Below, one piece after another: positions 30,965-40,700 of a stretch of 52,620 bases of DNA. Origin of the DNA: Deltaproteobacteria bacterium (GTDB lineage Bacteria > Desulfobacterota > Desulfuromonadia > Geobacterales > Pseudopelobacteraceae); assembly GCA_021779135.1 (NCBI GenBank), contig JAJYBH010000008.1, forward strand, positions 1 to 52,620. Direction: 5' to 3'. Position numbers and translations under genes: made by a program. Each line of letters starts with the position of its first letter. The stretch's first letter is position 1. The notes beneath the pieces are model-generated. The model searched no databases. It was not told where the DNA came from and saw only the letters and a list, made by a program, of their open reading frames with translations.

Positions 30965-31051
30965 GCGGTGGTGGCGGAACTGGTAGACGCACCAGCTTGA
31001 GGGGCTGGCGGGGGCAACTCCGTGATGGTTCGATTCCATTCCACCGCACCA
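30965..31051 (+). tRNA. tRNA-Leu (anticodon GAG), encoded CCA
   Basis: Acceptor GCGGTGG/CCACCGC, anticodon arm CCAGC-TTGAGGG-GCTGG, long variable arm, T arm ATGG-TTCGATT-CCAT. Confidence 0.94.
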
Positions 31052-31056
31052 TTAGT

Positions 31057-31089
31057 AAAAGGGCACCTCAGTGATGAGGCGCCCTTTTT
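31057..31089 (+). terminator. Terminator-like hairpin after tRNA-Leu
   Basis: gggcacctca-gtga-tgaggcgccc followed by TTTTT. Confidence 0.65.
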
Positions 31090-31114
31090 GGTATCTGCGC
31101 TTCCAGAGGTGACT

Positions 31115-31855
31115 ATGACCCTTAAACATGTCTGGCGCTTCAGCATATCGATTGAACTCTGTCTCGGTCTGCTGTCGCTGGTCTGCGTTCTCTTGGCAGC
31201 TGGTTCCTTTATGCTCCAGGGGGACTATGCCACAGCGATAAACACCGTGCCGCTTCTCGTCTGGCTGCGTGAAGTCCCTGTCGCCATGTCCTGGTGGCTC
31301 TGGCTGGCCGTATTGTTTTTGGCGTTGCTGGTCCTGAATACACTCCTCTGCTCATCAGAAACACTCTGGTCGCGCTGGGGACGGTCAGGGCTGATGTCTC
31401 TGTTTGCACCGCAGTTGATCCACGGCGGCTTTATGCTGATGGTCCTGGCCCACCTGCTGAGCGCCTATGGCGGAAATATGGAGCAGATGGTGGTAACCGA
31501 GGGCATGGTGGCGCAACTGCCCGACGGCAAGCAGTTTGGCGTTGCCGGGATTGAGGCGGTCATGTCCCCGATGGGAATGCCGACAGGCTTCAGTGGTGAG
31601 TTGGTAACAAACCTGGATAATCCATCGGAACGTTTTACGCTCAGCCCAAACCACCCTTGGTTTTCGGGAGGTTATGGGGTATATATCAAACAGGCCGAGG
31701 GATATCCCTACAAGCGGGCCCTGCTGGAAATCCACCGTGAACCGGGAGCAGGCATGGCCCTGGCGGGGGCACTGCTTTTCACGCTGGGAAATGTTCTGCT
31801 GATCTATCTGCGTTCACGTTCCAAGGAGAGTAGTCTGGTGGTGGGTTCTCCATGA
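31115..31855 (+). CDS. ResB-like cytochrome c biogenesis family membrane protein
   Basis: Multiple TM helices and ResB-like layout ([25 protein letters not shown]...[18 protein letters not shown]...[42 protein letters not shown]); ATG 31115. Confidence 0.65.
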   Translation: MTLKHVWRFSISIELCLGLLSLVCVLLAAGSFMLQGDYATAINTVPLLVWLREVPVAMSWWLWLAVLFLALLVLNTLLCSSETLWSRWGRSGLMSLFAPQLIHGGFMLMVLAHLLSAYGGNMEQMVVTEGMVAQLPDGKQFGVAGIEAVMSPMGMPTGFSGELVTNLDNPSERFTLSPNHPWFSGGYGVYIKQAEGYPYKRALLEIHREPGAGMALAGALLFTLGNVLLIYLRSRSKESSLVVGSP

Positions 31856-32268
31856 AATCGTATCGCATGGAATTGTGGTTCGAGACGCGCCAGCGCCGCG
31901 AGTTGATCAATATTACCGCCAGGGTTGAGGATTGCCTGCGGGAGAGCGGCATCCGTGACGGATTGCTGTTGTGCAACGCCATGCACATCACGGCCAGTGT
32001 CTTCATCAATGATGACGAGTCAGGACTTCATCAGGATTTAGAAGTCTGGCTGGAGGGGCTGGCCCCGGAAAAACCTCATTCTCGCTATCGGCATAACGGC
32101 GACGAGGACAATGCAGACGCCCATTTAAAACGAACGATCATGGGGCGGGAGGTTGTCATGGCAGTGACGGATGGTAAACTTGATCTTGGTCCGTGGGAGC
32201 AGATGTTCTACGGTGAGTTCGACGGCAAGCGCAGAAAACGGGTGCTGATCAAGATTATCGGGGAGTAG
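31852..32268 (+). CDS. YjbQ/UPF0047 family protein (secondary thiamine-phosphate synthase-like)
   Basis: [27 protein letters not shown]...[57 protein letters not shown]. Confidence 0.9.
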   Translation: MKSYRMELWFETRQRRELINITARVEDCLRESGIRDGLLLCNAMHITASVFINDDESGLHQDLEVWLEGLAPEKPHSRYRHNGDEDNADAHLKRTIMGREVVMAVTDGKLDLGPWEQMFYGEFDGKRRKRVLIKIIGE

Positions 32269-32340
32269 CCCAACAACAATTTCATCCGTAGCCCCCCCGA
32301 ATTCTTGTCCGAACAAAATCCTATTCAAGGGAGGATTGTC

Positions 32341-33147
32341 ATGTGGAGAGTCAAGTTACGACGGAGCGTGATGGAATTGGCGCAGTTTTGCCTTGTGTCG
32401 CTACTTTTTGTCGGCACGGCCGCGGCCATGGAGCGGGATACCCTGGTGGTGGGGATGGAGTTGGCCTATCCCCCCTTCGAGATGACCGACACGTCCGGCA
32501 AGCCTTCGGGGGTGAGTGTTGATCTCGCCCATGAGCTGGGAAAATCGCTGGGCAAGAAGGTCGTCATCGAGAATATCGCCTTTGACGGCCTGATTCCGTC
32601 CTTGAAAACCGGAAAGATCGACCTGATCATCTCTTCCATGACCGCCACCGAGGAGCGGGCAAAATCGATTGATTTCTCGGATGCCTACCTGAGTACCGGT
32701 CTCTGTCTGCTGGTAAACAAGAGTGTTCCGGTCAGCGGGATCAAGGACCTCGACCGGCCCGGCCGGACGGTGGCCGTGAAAAAGGGAACGACCGGACACA
32801 CCTTTGCAGTAAGGAACATCAAGCAGGCCCGGCTGCTGGTGTTGGACAAGGAATCGGCCGCGGTCCTTGAGGTGGTGCAAGGCAAAGCCGACGCCTTCAT
32901 CTATGACCAGATGTCTACCTATCAGAATTGGCAGCGCAACCAGGGCACTACCAGGGCACTGCTGGTTCCGTTCCAGAAGGAATCCTGGGCGATCGGGGTG
33001 CGCAAGGGCAACGATGCCCTGCGGATGAAGGTGAATGCCTTCTTGAAGGATTTCCGTGCCAGAGGCGGCTTTGAGCGGCTGGGTGACCGGTACCTGAAGG
33101 AGCAGAAAGAGGCCTTCAAGAAGCTGGGCTATCCGTTTTACCTCTAA
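32341..33147 (+). CDS. Amino-acid ABC transporter substrate-binding protein
   Basis: SBP_bac_3 pattern LVVGMELAYPPFEMTDTSGKPSGVSVDLAHELGKSLGKKVVIENIAFDGLIPSLKTGKIDLIISSMTAT; followed by permease and ATPase; ORF track start 32305. Confidence 0.92.
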   Translation: MWRVKLRRSVMELAQFCLVSLLFVGTAAAMERDTLVVGMELAYPPFEMTDTSGKPSGVSVDLAHELGKSLGKKVVIENIAFDGLIPSLKTGKIDLIISSMTATEERAKSIDFSDAYLSTGLCLLVNKSVPVSGIKDLDRPGRTVAVKKGTTGHTFAVRNIKQARLLVLDKESAAVLEVVQGKADAFIYDQMSTYQNWQRNQGTTRALLVPFQKESWAIGVRKGNDALRMKVNAFLKDFRARGGFERLGDRYLKEQKEAFKKLGYPFYL

Positions 33148-33161
33148 CCGCGCACTTTACC

Positions 33162-33962
33162 ATGCGCTTATTCTTCAAGAACCTTTTATTTGACAGGCAT
33201 AGCGGGCGGGAAGAAACGACTCCCTTCTTGTCCCGGCTGGTTGGCTGGCTGCTGGCCCTGTTGCTAGTGGCGCTGGTCTTCTCGTTTGCCTTCCAGCAGC
33301 TACAGTACGGCTGGAACTGGGGCGCAGTCCTGGCCTATCGCCAGAAGTTTCTGCAGGGCTGGCTGATGACAGTGGCCATTTCCGCCGCGGCGCTCTGCAC
33401 CAGCCTGATAATCGGCCTGGCTGCGGCCCTGGCCAGGCGCTGCCCGCTTCTGCCGGCCCGCTCGCTGGGTGTGCTGTACGTCGAACTGATTCGCGGAACC
33501 CCCCTGCTGGTGCAGATCCTGGTGTTTTTCTATGTCGTGGCCGATGCCTTCGGTATTTCCAACCGCTATCTGGTCGGTGTCCTGACCCTCTCGCTGTTTG
33601 CCGGGGCGTATATCTCAGAGATTATCCGGGCCGGGATCGAGAGCGTGGGCGAATCCCAGCTGGAGTCGGCCCGGGCCATCGGGCTGACCCGCTGGCAGAC
33701 CTATCGCTACGTTGTCTTTCCCCAGGTCCTGCGGCGGCTTCTGCCGCCGCTGGCCGGCCAGTTCGCCTCCATCATCAAGGATTCCTCGCTCCTGTCCATC
33801 ATCGCCGTCAGCGAATTCACCCTCAACGCCCAGGAGGTGAACGCCTTTACCTACAGCACCCTGGAGAGCTACCTGCCGTTGGCGGCGGGCTATCTGCTGC
33901 TGACGCTCCCCATCTCCCTTGCCAGCAGACTCCTGGAGCGGAGGTACCGTTATGAGACTTGA
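33162..33962 (+). CDS. Amino-acid ABC transporter permease
   Basis: GWLMTVAISAAALCTSLIIG, YVELIRGTPLLVQILVFFY, GAYISEIIRAGIESVGESQLESARAIGLTRWQTYRYVVFPQVLRR. Confidence 0.95.
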   Translation: MRLFFKNLLFDRHSGREETTPFLSRLVGWLLALLLVALVFSFAFQQLQYGWNWGAVLAYRQKFLQGWLMTVAISAAALCTSLIIGLAAALARRCPLLPARSLGVLYVELIRGTPLLVQILVFFYVVADAFGISNRYLVGVLTLSLFAGAYISEIIRAGIESVGESQLESARAIGLTRWQTYRYVVFPQVLRRLLPPLAGQFASIIKDSSLLSIIAVSEFTLNAQEVNAFTYSTLESYLPLAAGYLLLTLPISLASRLLERRYRYET

Positions 33963-34683
33963 TCTGTGCGGTCTGGAAAAATGGTACGGCAACCAGGCGG
34001 CTGTGCGGGGAATAACCGAAACGGTTGTCGATTTCAAGGCCCTGGCGATCATCGGTCCTTCCGGAGGGGGCAAGACCACGCTGCTGCGCCTGATTGCCGG
34101 GCTGGAGGTACCGGAACAGGGCACCATCTCGATTGATGGTGAGCTGTTGCTCTTCAGCCGGGAGGCCCTGCTGCGTCATCGTCAAGGCATCGGGATGGTC
34201 TTTCAGGCCTTCAACCTCTTTCCCCACCTGACGGCGCTGGACAACATCACGCTGCCCCTGGAGAAGGTCCACGGCTTTACCCCGGCCGCGGCCCGGGAAC
34301 ATGCCATGGGTCTGCTGGAGCGTTTTCAGCTATCGCCCCACGCCTCCAAGAAACCCGCCGAACTCTCCGGTGGTCAGCAGCAGCGGGTTGCCATCGTGCG
34401 GGCAATTGCCATCAAGCCCCGTTTTCTGCTGTTCGACGAACCAACCTCGGCCCTTGATCCGGAAATGACCGCCGAGGTGCTTGAGATCATCGAGGAATTG
34501 CGCCGGGAGGGACGCGATCTTGTCATGGCAACCCATCATATCGGTTTTGCCCGCCATGTCGCCGACTATTGCCTCTTTGTCAGCGACGGCACCGTGACCG
34601 AGGCCGGCCCGGCCGCCGAGCTTTTCAGCCAACCGCGGACAGAGGCGCTGCAGAACTTTCTGGCCAAGGTGCTCAAATACTGA
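33952..34683 (+). CDS. Amino-acid ABC transporter ATP-binding protein
   Basis: Walker A GPSGGGKTT, signature LSGGQQQRVAIVRAIA, Walker B LLFDEPTSALDPE; ATG 33952 overlaps the permease end. Confidence 0.96.
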   Translation: MRLDLCGLEKWYGNQAAVRGITETVVDFKALAIIGPSGGGKTTLLRLIAGLEVPEQGTISIDGELLLFSREALLRHRQGIGMVFQAFNLFPHLTALDNITLPLEKVHGFTPAAAREHAMGLLERFQLSPHASKKPAELSGGQQQRVAIVRAIAIKPRFLLFDEPTSALDPEMTAEVLEIIEELRREGRDLVMATHHIGFARHVADYCLFVSDGTVTEAGPAAELFSQPRTEALQNFLAKVLKY

Positions 34684-34717
34684 GCCATACCCCCAGCCGC
34701 AGACATTCCGATAACAT

Positions 34718-35053
34718 TCACTCCCAGAATATTCCGGTCGGATCCGAATTGACCTCTTGTATCAATTTTTCAAGCGTGTCCCTGTTTCTGCCCGTGGGAT
34801 ACGGCTGACGCCTGTCTTTCCGGTCGTACCAGTACAATGTCCAGATGCGTGCTTCCGGGTTGTACTCAAACTGGGCGATTTTGATTTCATTCCAGATGGC
34901 GGGGTCGATGAAGAGGGGGCGGGACTCGGTCAGGGTGACTCTGTTGCCTCGGGTGTCAAAGTGCAGTATTACCTGATCCGGTAAGGTTCTTTCTTTACAC
35001 AGATTTTCGAGAAGAAAGGCTACTCTCTGCTGTTCCGTTGTATCTAGCGCCAT
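34718..35053 (-). CDS. Small conserved hypothetical protein, DUF3024-like
   Basis: 111 aa; ARIWTLYWYDRKDRRQPYPTG pattern; family assignment from memory. Confidence 0.6.
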   Translation of the reverse strand: MALDTTEQQRVAFLLENLCKERTLPDQVILHFDTRGNRVTLTESRPLFIDPAIWNEIKIAQFEYNPEARIWTLYWYDRKDRRQPYPTGRNRDTLEKLIQEVNSDPTGIFWE

Positions 35054-35091
35054 GCTTTACATCTTCCTTTTATTCCGTTCGACCGAATTAT

Positions 35092-36375
35092 TCATGCTAT
35101 CTTTCCGGTGACATGTCCATCCGCGACTCCCGCCACCATCACAATCTGCTCGGTGTTGATCATTCCCTCATGGCCCGGAAACCGCACCGAGACATAATTT
35201 CCGGAAATGCCGTTACACATCCTGCTGTTTGCATTATAACCCTGAACCAGTACCCGGAGTTCCCGACCGACCTGTCGTGACAAAAACCCGGCCTTTTTCC
35301 TCGCTGCACAAGCCCGCAACAAGGCAGCCCTCGTATTGATGATGTTTCCGGGTACCTGGCCGGGCAGTTCGGACGCCTTTGTGCCGGGTCGCCTGGAATA
35401 GGGGAATACGTGCAGGTCACACAGGTGCAGATCTTCAACCAGTTGCAGGGTCTCGTTGAATTCATCGTCACTCTCGCCGGGGAAGCCGGCGATCACATCC
35501 GCGCCGACGAAGGCCATTGGAAGTGCCATGGTTATCCGTGCCATCAGGTCGCGGAAGAACGCGGCGCTGTAGCTACGCCCCATCCGCCTGAGAACCGTAT
35601 CGCTGCCGCTCTGCAACGGCAGGTGCAGGTGGGGACAGACAACCCCCGATTTGGCCATCAGGGTCAGCAGTTCGTCCGTCAGTTCATTCGGTTCAACCGA
35701 GCCGATGCGCAGACGCTGCACAAGCCCTTCCGAGTCAATTCGTCGTACCAATCCGGTGAGGGATTCCGGGGGAACCAGGTCAAGGCCGTAGGCGCCCAGG
35801 TGGATGCCGGTCAGCACGACTTCACGGTAGCCATTGGCGGTCAGGTTGCGTACTCCCTGCAGGACATCGTCCAGCGCTACACTGCGGCTTCTGCCGCGGG
35901 CATAGGGCACGATGCAGTAGGAACAGAAGGAGTTGCAGCCGTTCTGGGCCTGTAGAAATGCACGCGTGTGTTCGGCAAAACTTTCCAGCCTGAGCGGCCC
36001 GGATGACTGCTCGCCGGCGATGTCAGAGACGCGGCTCTCGCCCGTTTCGACCAGCCCGATAATGTCCTGTTTTTCCCGGTTGCCCAAGACACTGTCCAGT
36101 TCGGGCATCTGTTCCAGTTCACCCTGGGCGACCTGGGCGTAGCAGCCGGTGGCTATGATGCGGGCCTCGGGGTTCAGGCGTCGGGCACGGCGTATCAGTC
36201 GACGGGTCTCGGCGTCGGTCCGGGCCGTAACCGTGCAGGAGTTGACCACGTATATGTCGGCCGATTGCGAGAAAGGAACAATAGTGTAGCCGCATTTTTC
36301 AAACTGTTCGATCATGGCAGCCGACTCGAACTGATTGGTCTTGCAGCCCAACGTGGCTATGGCAACGCGTTTCAT
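35092..36375 (-). CDS. mtaB: tRNA (N6-threonylcarbamoyladenosine(37)-C2)-methylthiotransferase MtaB
   Basis: MKRVAIATLGCKTNQFESAAM, YVVNSCTVTARTD, IIATGCYAQV, radical SAM QNGCNSFCSYCIVPYARGRSRS; ATG 36375 inside ORF 35092..36492. Confidence 0.93.
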   Translation of the reverse strand: MKRVAIATLGCKTNQFESAAMIEQFEKCGYTIVPFSQSADIYVVNSCTVTARTDAETRRLIRRARRLNPEARIIATGCYAQVAQGELEQMPELDSVLGNREKQDIIGLVETGESRVSDIAGEQSSGPLRLESFAEHTRAFLQAQNGCNSFCSYCIVPYARGRSRSVALDDVLQGVRNLTANGYREVVLTGIHLGAYGLDLVPPESLTGLVRRIDSEGLVQRLRIGSVEPNELTDELLTLMAKSGVVCPHLHLPLQSGSDTVLRRMGRSYSAAFFRDLMARITMALPMAFVGADVIAGFPGESDDEFNETLQLVEDLHLCDLHVFPYSRRPGTKASELPGQVPGNIINTRAALLRACAARKKAGFLSRQVGRELRVLVQGYNANSRMCNGISGNYVSVRFPGHEGMINTEQIVMVAGVADGHVTGKIA

Positions 36376-37727
36376 ATGGGTGAGATGTCCTTGTGCAGCT
36401 TGTTGATTATCCAGGTCACATAGGCGACAACGATGGCGGCGGCTGACCAGGTTACAGCGAAAATACCCCACCAGATGCCCATGATGCCCCATCCCAGAAT
36501 AGTTGTCAAAACATGAAAAACCAGAAAGGGACCGGCGATCTGTCGATAGAGACCGATCCAGAGTGCGAAGGTCGGGCGCTTGATCCCCTGCATGGCCGAA
36601 ACACAGATGTACAGCAGCACGTAGGCCGGGAAAACGAAGGCCTCGATCCGCAGGAATCTGATGCCGATAGCCACGACGGCCGGATCTTTACTGAAAAAGT
36701 TCATCAGCTCACGGGTAAAGATCAGGGCTGCCACGGTACCGCTGATGGCCATCAATGAGCCATAGCGCAGGGATACGGCCAGTACTTTTTCGATGCGGTC
36801 AATCCGGCCGGCCCCGTAGTTCTGGGCGGTCAGTGCCAGGGTGGAGATGTTGAGACCCATCACCGGCAGCAGGGCAATCTGCTCGACGCGCGTGGCAATG
36901 CCGTAGGCCGCCACGGCCTCCTGCCCGAATTTCCCCACGAACCAGGTAATGATGAAGATGCCCAGCGAGACGGTCATCATGTTCATGGCAGCCGGGAACC
37001 CCTGGCCAAACAGTTTACCATAGTAGTGCCATTGCGGCCGTAGTTCCTTCAGGGTGAAGCGTGACAGCGCACCCGTGCGGGAAAGCTGGCTGAAGAGGTA
37101 GAAGTTGCCGATGCACTGGATCAAAATGGTGGCGTACGCGATGCCGGGCAGACCCATGGCCGGCAGCCCCACTCCTCCGTAAATGAACCAGGGATCCAGC
37201 GCCAGGTTGAGAAAAAAGCCGCTGATCAGAAAGTTACGATAGGGGATGGTATTGCCGTTTGAATTGAGGATGGCGCTCATCACGAAGTTGAGCAGGAAGA
37301 AGGGTGCGCCCAAAAAGATGACATTCATGTAGCTGAGCGCCAGAGAGAGGTATTCACCCCGGGCTCCCATGAAACTGAAGATGGCGGGTAAAAATACGAG
37401 GCCTAGGACCGACAGCGCCAGTGCGTTCAGCAGGGCGAAAGAAAGAGCCTGAAGTATATACTGCCGGGCTTCGTTATGCTCTCGACGGCCCAGGGCGTTG
37501 CCGATCAGGGCCGTGGCGCCTGTGGAGACACCGGTGCCGATGGCCAGCAGGATGAAGAATACCGGGAAGGAGAGCGACATGGCCGCCAGGGCGGTGGTGG
37601 AGAGCCGCCCGCCATACCAGATATCCACAACGTTGAACATGGTGTTGAAGAAGAAACCGGTCCCGGCCGGGATGGCCAATCGCCGTATCAAGAGCGGTAT
37701 GGGGGCGGTCGTCAGATCGGATGTCAT
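36372..37727 (-). CDS. MATE family efflux transporter
   Basis: 451 aa, about 12 TM helices, FNTMFNVVDIWYGGRLSTTALAAMSLSFPVFF; overlaps mtaB by 4 nt. Confidence 0.93.
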   Translation of the reverse strand: MTSDLTTAPIPLLIRRLAIPAGTGFFFNTMFNVVDIWYGGRLSTTALAAMSLSFPVFFILLAIGTGVSTGATALIGNALGRREHNEARQYILQALSFALLNALALSVLGLVFLPAIFSFMGARGEYLSLALSYMNVIFLGAPFFLLNFVMSAILNSNGNTIPYRNFLISGFFLNLALDPWFIYGGVGLPAMGLPGIAYATILIQCIGNFYLFSQLSRTGALSRFTLKELRPQWHYYGKLFGQGFPAAMNMMTVSLGIFIITWFVGKFGQEAVAAYGIATRVEQIALLPVMGLNISTLALTAQNYGAGRIDRIEKVLAVSLRYGSLMAISGTVAALIFTRELMNFFSKDPAVVAIGIRFLRIEAFVFPAYVLLYICVSAMQGIKRPTFALWIGLYRQIAGPFLVFHVLTTILGWGIMGIWWGIFAVTWSAAAIVVAYVTWIINKLHKDISPI

Positions 37728-37730
37728 GGC

Positions 37731-40700
37731 TTATTTGGCGATGGCATTCAGTTCCACACGGCTTCTGGGGATGGAATCCTTCTCGGGAGCCTTGAAAATG
37801 GCGTCATTCATCTCAAATACCCGTTCCGGGGGGACCTTGTCTTTCAGGATCAGGTAGTTCTTTACCGCCAAAACCCTCTCCCTGGCCAATGTCTGCAATT
37901 CCTGATCGCCGACAACCGTGTTGGCAATGATCAATTTTTTCATCTCGTCGGGCGGCAATGTCTTCACAAATCCGATCGCATTGCGCGGTTTGGGGAATTT
38001 CTCTTTCTTGTAGACCGCTGCCAGGTATCTGGCGTATTCATCCGGAAGGACCTGGATGGTGTCGGCCTTTTCTCCCTCTTTCAGAGTCCTGTCCTTGCTC
38101 AGGGCGAGAAACTTCTCGTTTTTTAACTTTCGATTGAAGAGGTCGACGCGGTAGCCCTCGGTGTCAAGGTCGCGATCTACATAGCCCTTCAATTCAACCT
38201 TCAAGGCCGGGCGGTCCAGAAGCACGCTGGCCAGAGCGGACAATTTCTGTTCCTCCTTGGGTGAGAGGGCGCTGGTGCCGGCGCCAAACGAAACGGTACT
38301 GAAATCCTGGTTTCCTCCAGCTATCGATGAAAGCAGGGTAAAAGGCGATGTGACCGCCTTGACCAGCAGATTCTTCACCACCTGCCAGACCATGCCCCAG
38401 ATAGAAAACTTCGGGTCATCGGTGCGGCCGGTTACCGGCAGGTCCAGGTGTATCTCTCCCTTACGGTCTTTCAGGAGCGCCAGTCCCAGTTTGACCGGAA
38501 GACTGGTGGCTTTGTCGCTGTCCACCTTCTCCCCGAAAGTAAACTGGTCGATGAAAATCTTGTTTTCGGAATCGAGCTGTTTTTTGTCGATGTGGTACTT
38601 CAGGTCCATGAACAATTTGCCCTTCTCCACCGTGTAGCCCAGGAACCTGCCGGTATAGGGGGTTGCCGGCGAAAGCTCGATATCGCGGAACGACACTTTC
38701 AGATCCACGAACAGATCACCGCGCAGAGGGTTGATCTTGCCGGTAATCTGAAGTGGTGAATGGTTTTCCAGGTTGCCGCGCAAGTCCACATCGGCGAGCT
38801 TCGCGTCATCGGAAGACAGGCCACTGACCCTCCCCCCCAGATTGTAGAAGGTTGTGGCGAAGCGCTGGGGAAGGTGGTTGTCGGTGAAGGAGAGGGTGCC
38901 GTCCTGGATGGTGACGGCATCGATCCTGATCTGTTTCTTGGAGGCAACTGGGGCCTGCGCGGAAGTTCCGGGGGCGGGGCTTTCTCCGGCGGCCTTTGTT
39001 GCCGCAGCGGCCTGTGGTTGGAGATCGGTTGTCTGCTCGTCTTTCTTAATCAGGTTCTGCACGTTCAGCGTGCCATCCTTGCGGATGATGATGCGCGAAT
39101 AGACACCGTTGAGGGCTATTTCGCGCAGGGCCAGGCTGAACGGCTCCAGGTTGCCCTGGATGTCATCCAGTTGCAGGCTCTCCCATTTGAGCAGGTCTTC
39201 CTCGGCAATCGTGTCGATGGCGTGAAAGGAACGGATACCGGCATTGCCCTTGAATTTGCCGACCGGTTTGCCATCCTTGAGGGCGATGTCTACGTTCAAT
39301 CCCGCGTCGACCGTGCCACCCAGGATAAAGACATTCAGGTTGGAAGGGAAGTAGGCCTCGAAATCGCGCAGAGGCAGGCGTCCTATGTCTATGCTACCTT
39401 TGTAGCGGAAGGGGAGCGGGGTGATACTACCGCGGGCCTTGAGCGGGGTGGCCTTGTTGAAGGTAGAGGCGAAGCGCAGTGCCGCCGGGGTGAACCGCGG
39501 TCCATTCAGGTTTGACAGGCTCAGGCTGGTGTTGCCGAGGGTAAAGCGCGGTTTGTCCTTGACGGTTTTATCGATGAAGGTTGTCGTGAGTTTGTCAACC
39601 AGGATCTTTTTGAATTTGAAGGAGAACACTTTCTGCTTCTGCCCTTTGGGTGCAGGAACTTTGGACGCCGGATGGCGTGTTCCGGCAGCGGATTTCGTCC
39701 GGGAAAGGGTCGGCTTTTTCAGGAGCATCATAAACGACAGACCGCCGTCCGATTCACGGGAAAGGGTGGCGATCCCTTTGGAGAGTCTTACCTCATCAGC
39801 TCCGATGGAGTTTTCTTTCTGGTTGTACCCGCCCCCCTTCACCTCGAAGCGGGTCAGGTCAAAGCCATCCTTGTCGCCGTAACGTGCCGAAAGCCCTGCG
39901 GCGAGGAGATTGCCCCGCGTCACAGTAACGCCGTCCTCCTCATTATAGGTTGCCTCGGAAGAGATATCGACCGTACCCTTGACCGGCGATGCAAGGAACT
40001 GCGAAAAATAGGGCCAGCCGCGCTGGAGTTTGACGCCGTTCAACGCGCTGGAAACAGTGGCCGTTAACGGGGTCAGGGAGAATGTGCCGTCGGCGGTCAG
40101 GGTGGTGTCCTTGTCAAACAACATGGACAGATCGAATTCGGCTGATTTGTCCGGTTCCGTGCTGAAGGCCGCTACCGTTGCATCGATTCCGCTCACCGTG
40201 CCCTTGAAACCGCCTGTGGGCTGGGCATCGCTGAAGTGCACGATCCCGTCAGAAAGTTTGAATGAGGCGACCTGCACCAGAGGCTGCCGTTTGCCCTCGT
40301 TTCCCGCAGGCTTGGCAGGCAATTCTGATTCTGAAGGTTTCCCATTCCCAGCTGCCGTCAGTTGCGGAAGCAGGTTGCTGTACATCCAATCGCCCCGTGC
40401 ATCGCGGCTGAGGAACAGTTCCGGTCCTTCTACCGTGATGTTGTCAAACAGGAAACGCTGGGCAAAAATTTCCATGTCTGAGGCTTTGATCTGGAGCGAG
40501 GGGAGCTTGAACAGCGGCAGATCCCCCTTCATTGTCAGTTCTATCTCGTCAAGCCTGAACAAACCCTTGACGCCGAGTTTGGGCTTGTCTTCTTTGGAAA
40601 CCCGGTAGGTGAGATCGGCATTGACGGTCAACCTGCCCGATGTCAGATTAACCGCGGGCTTGATGGGAGAGTAGGCCACGTACTTCGGAAGTGTGAGCCC

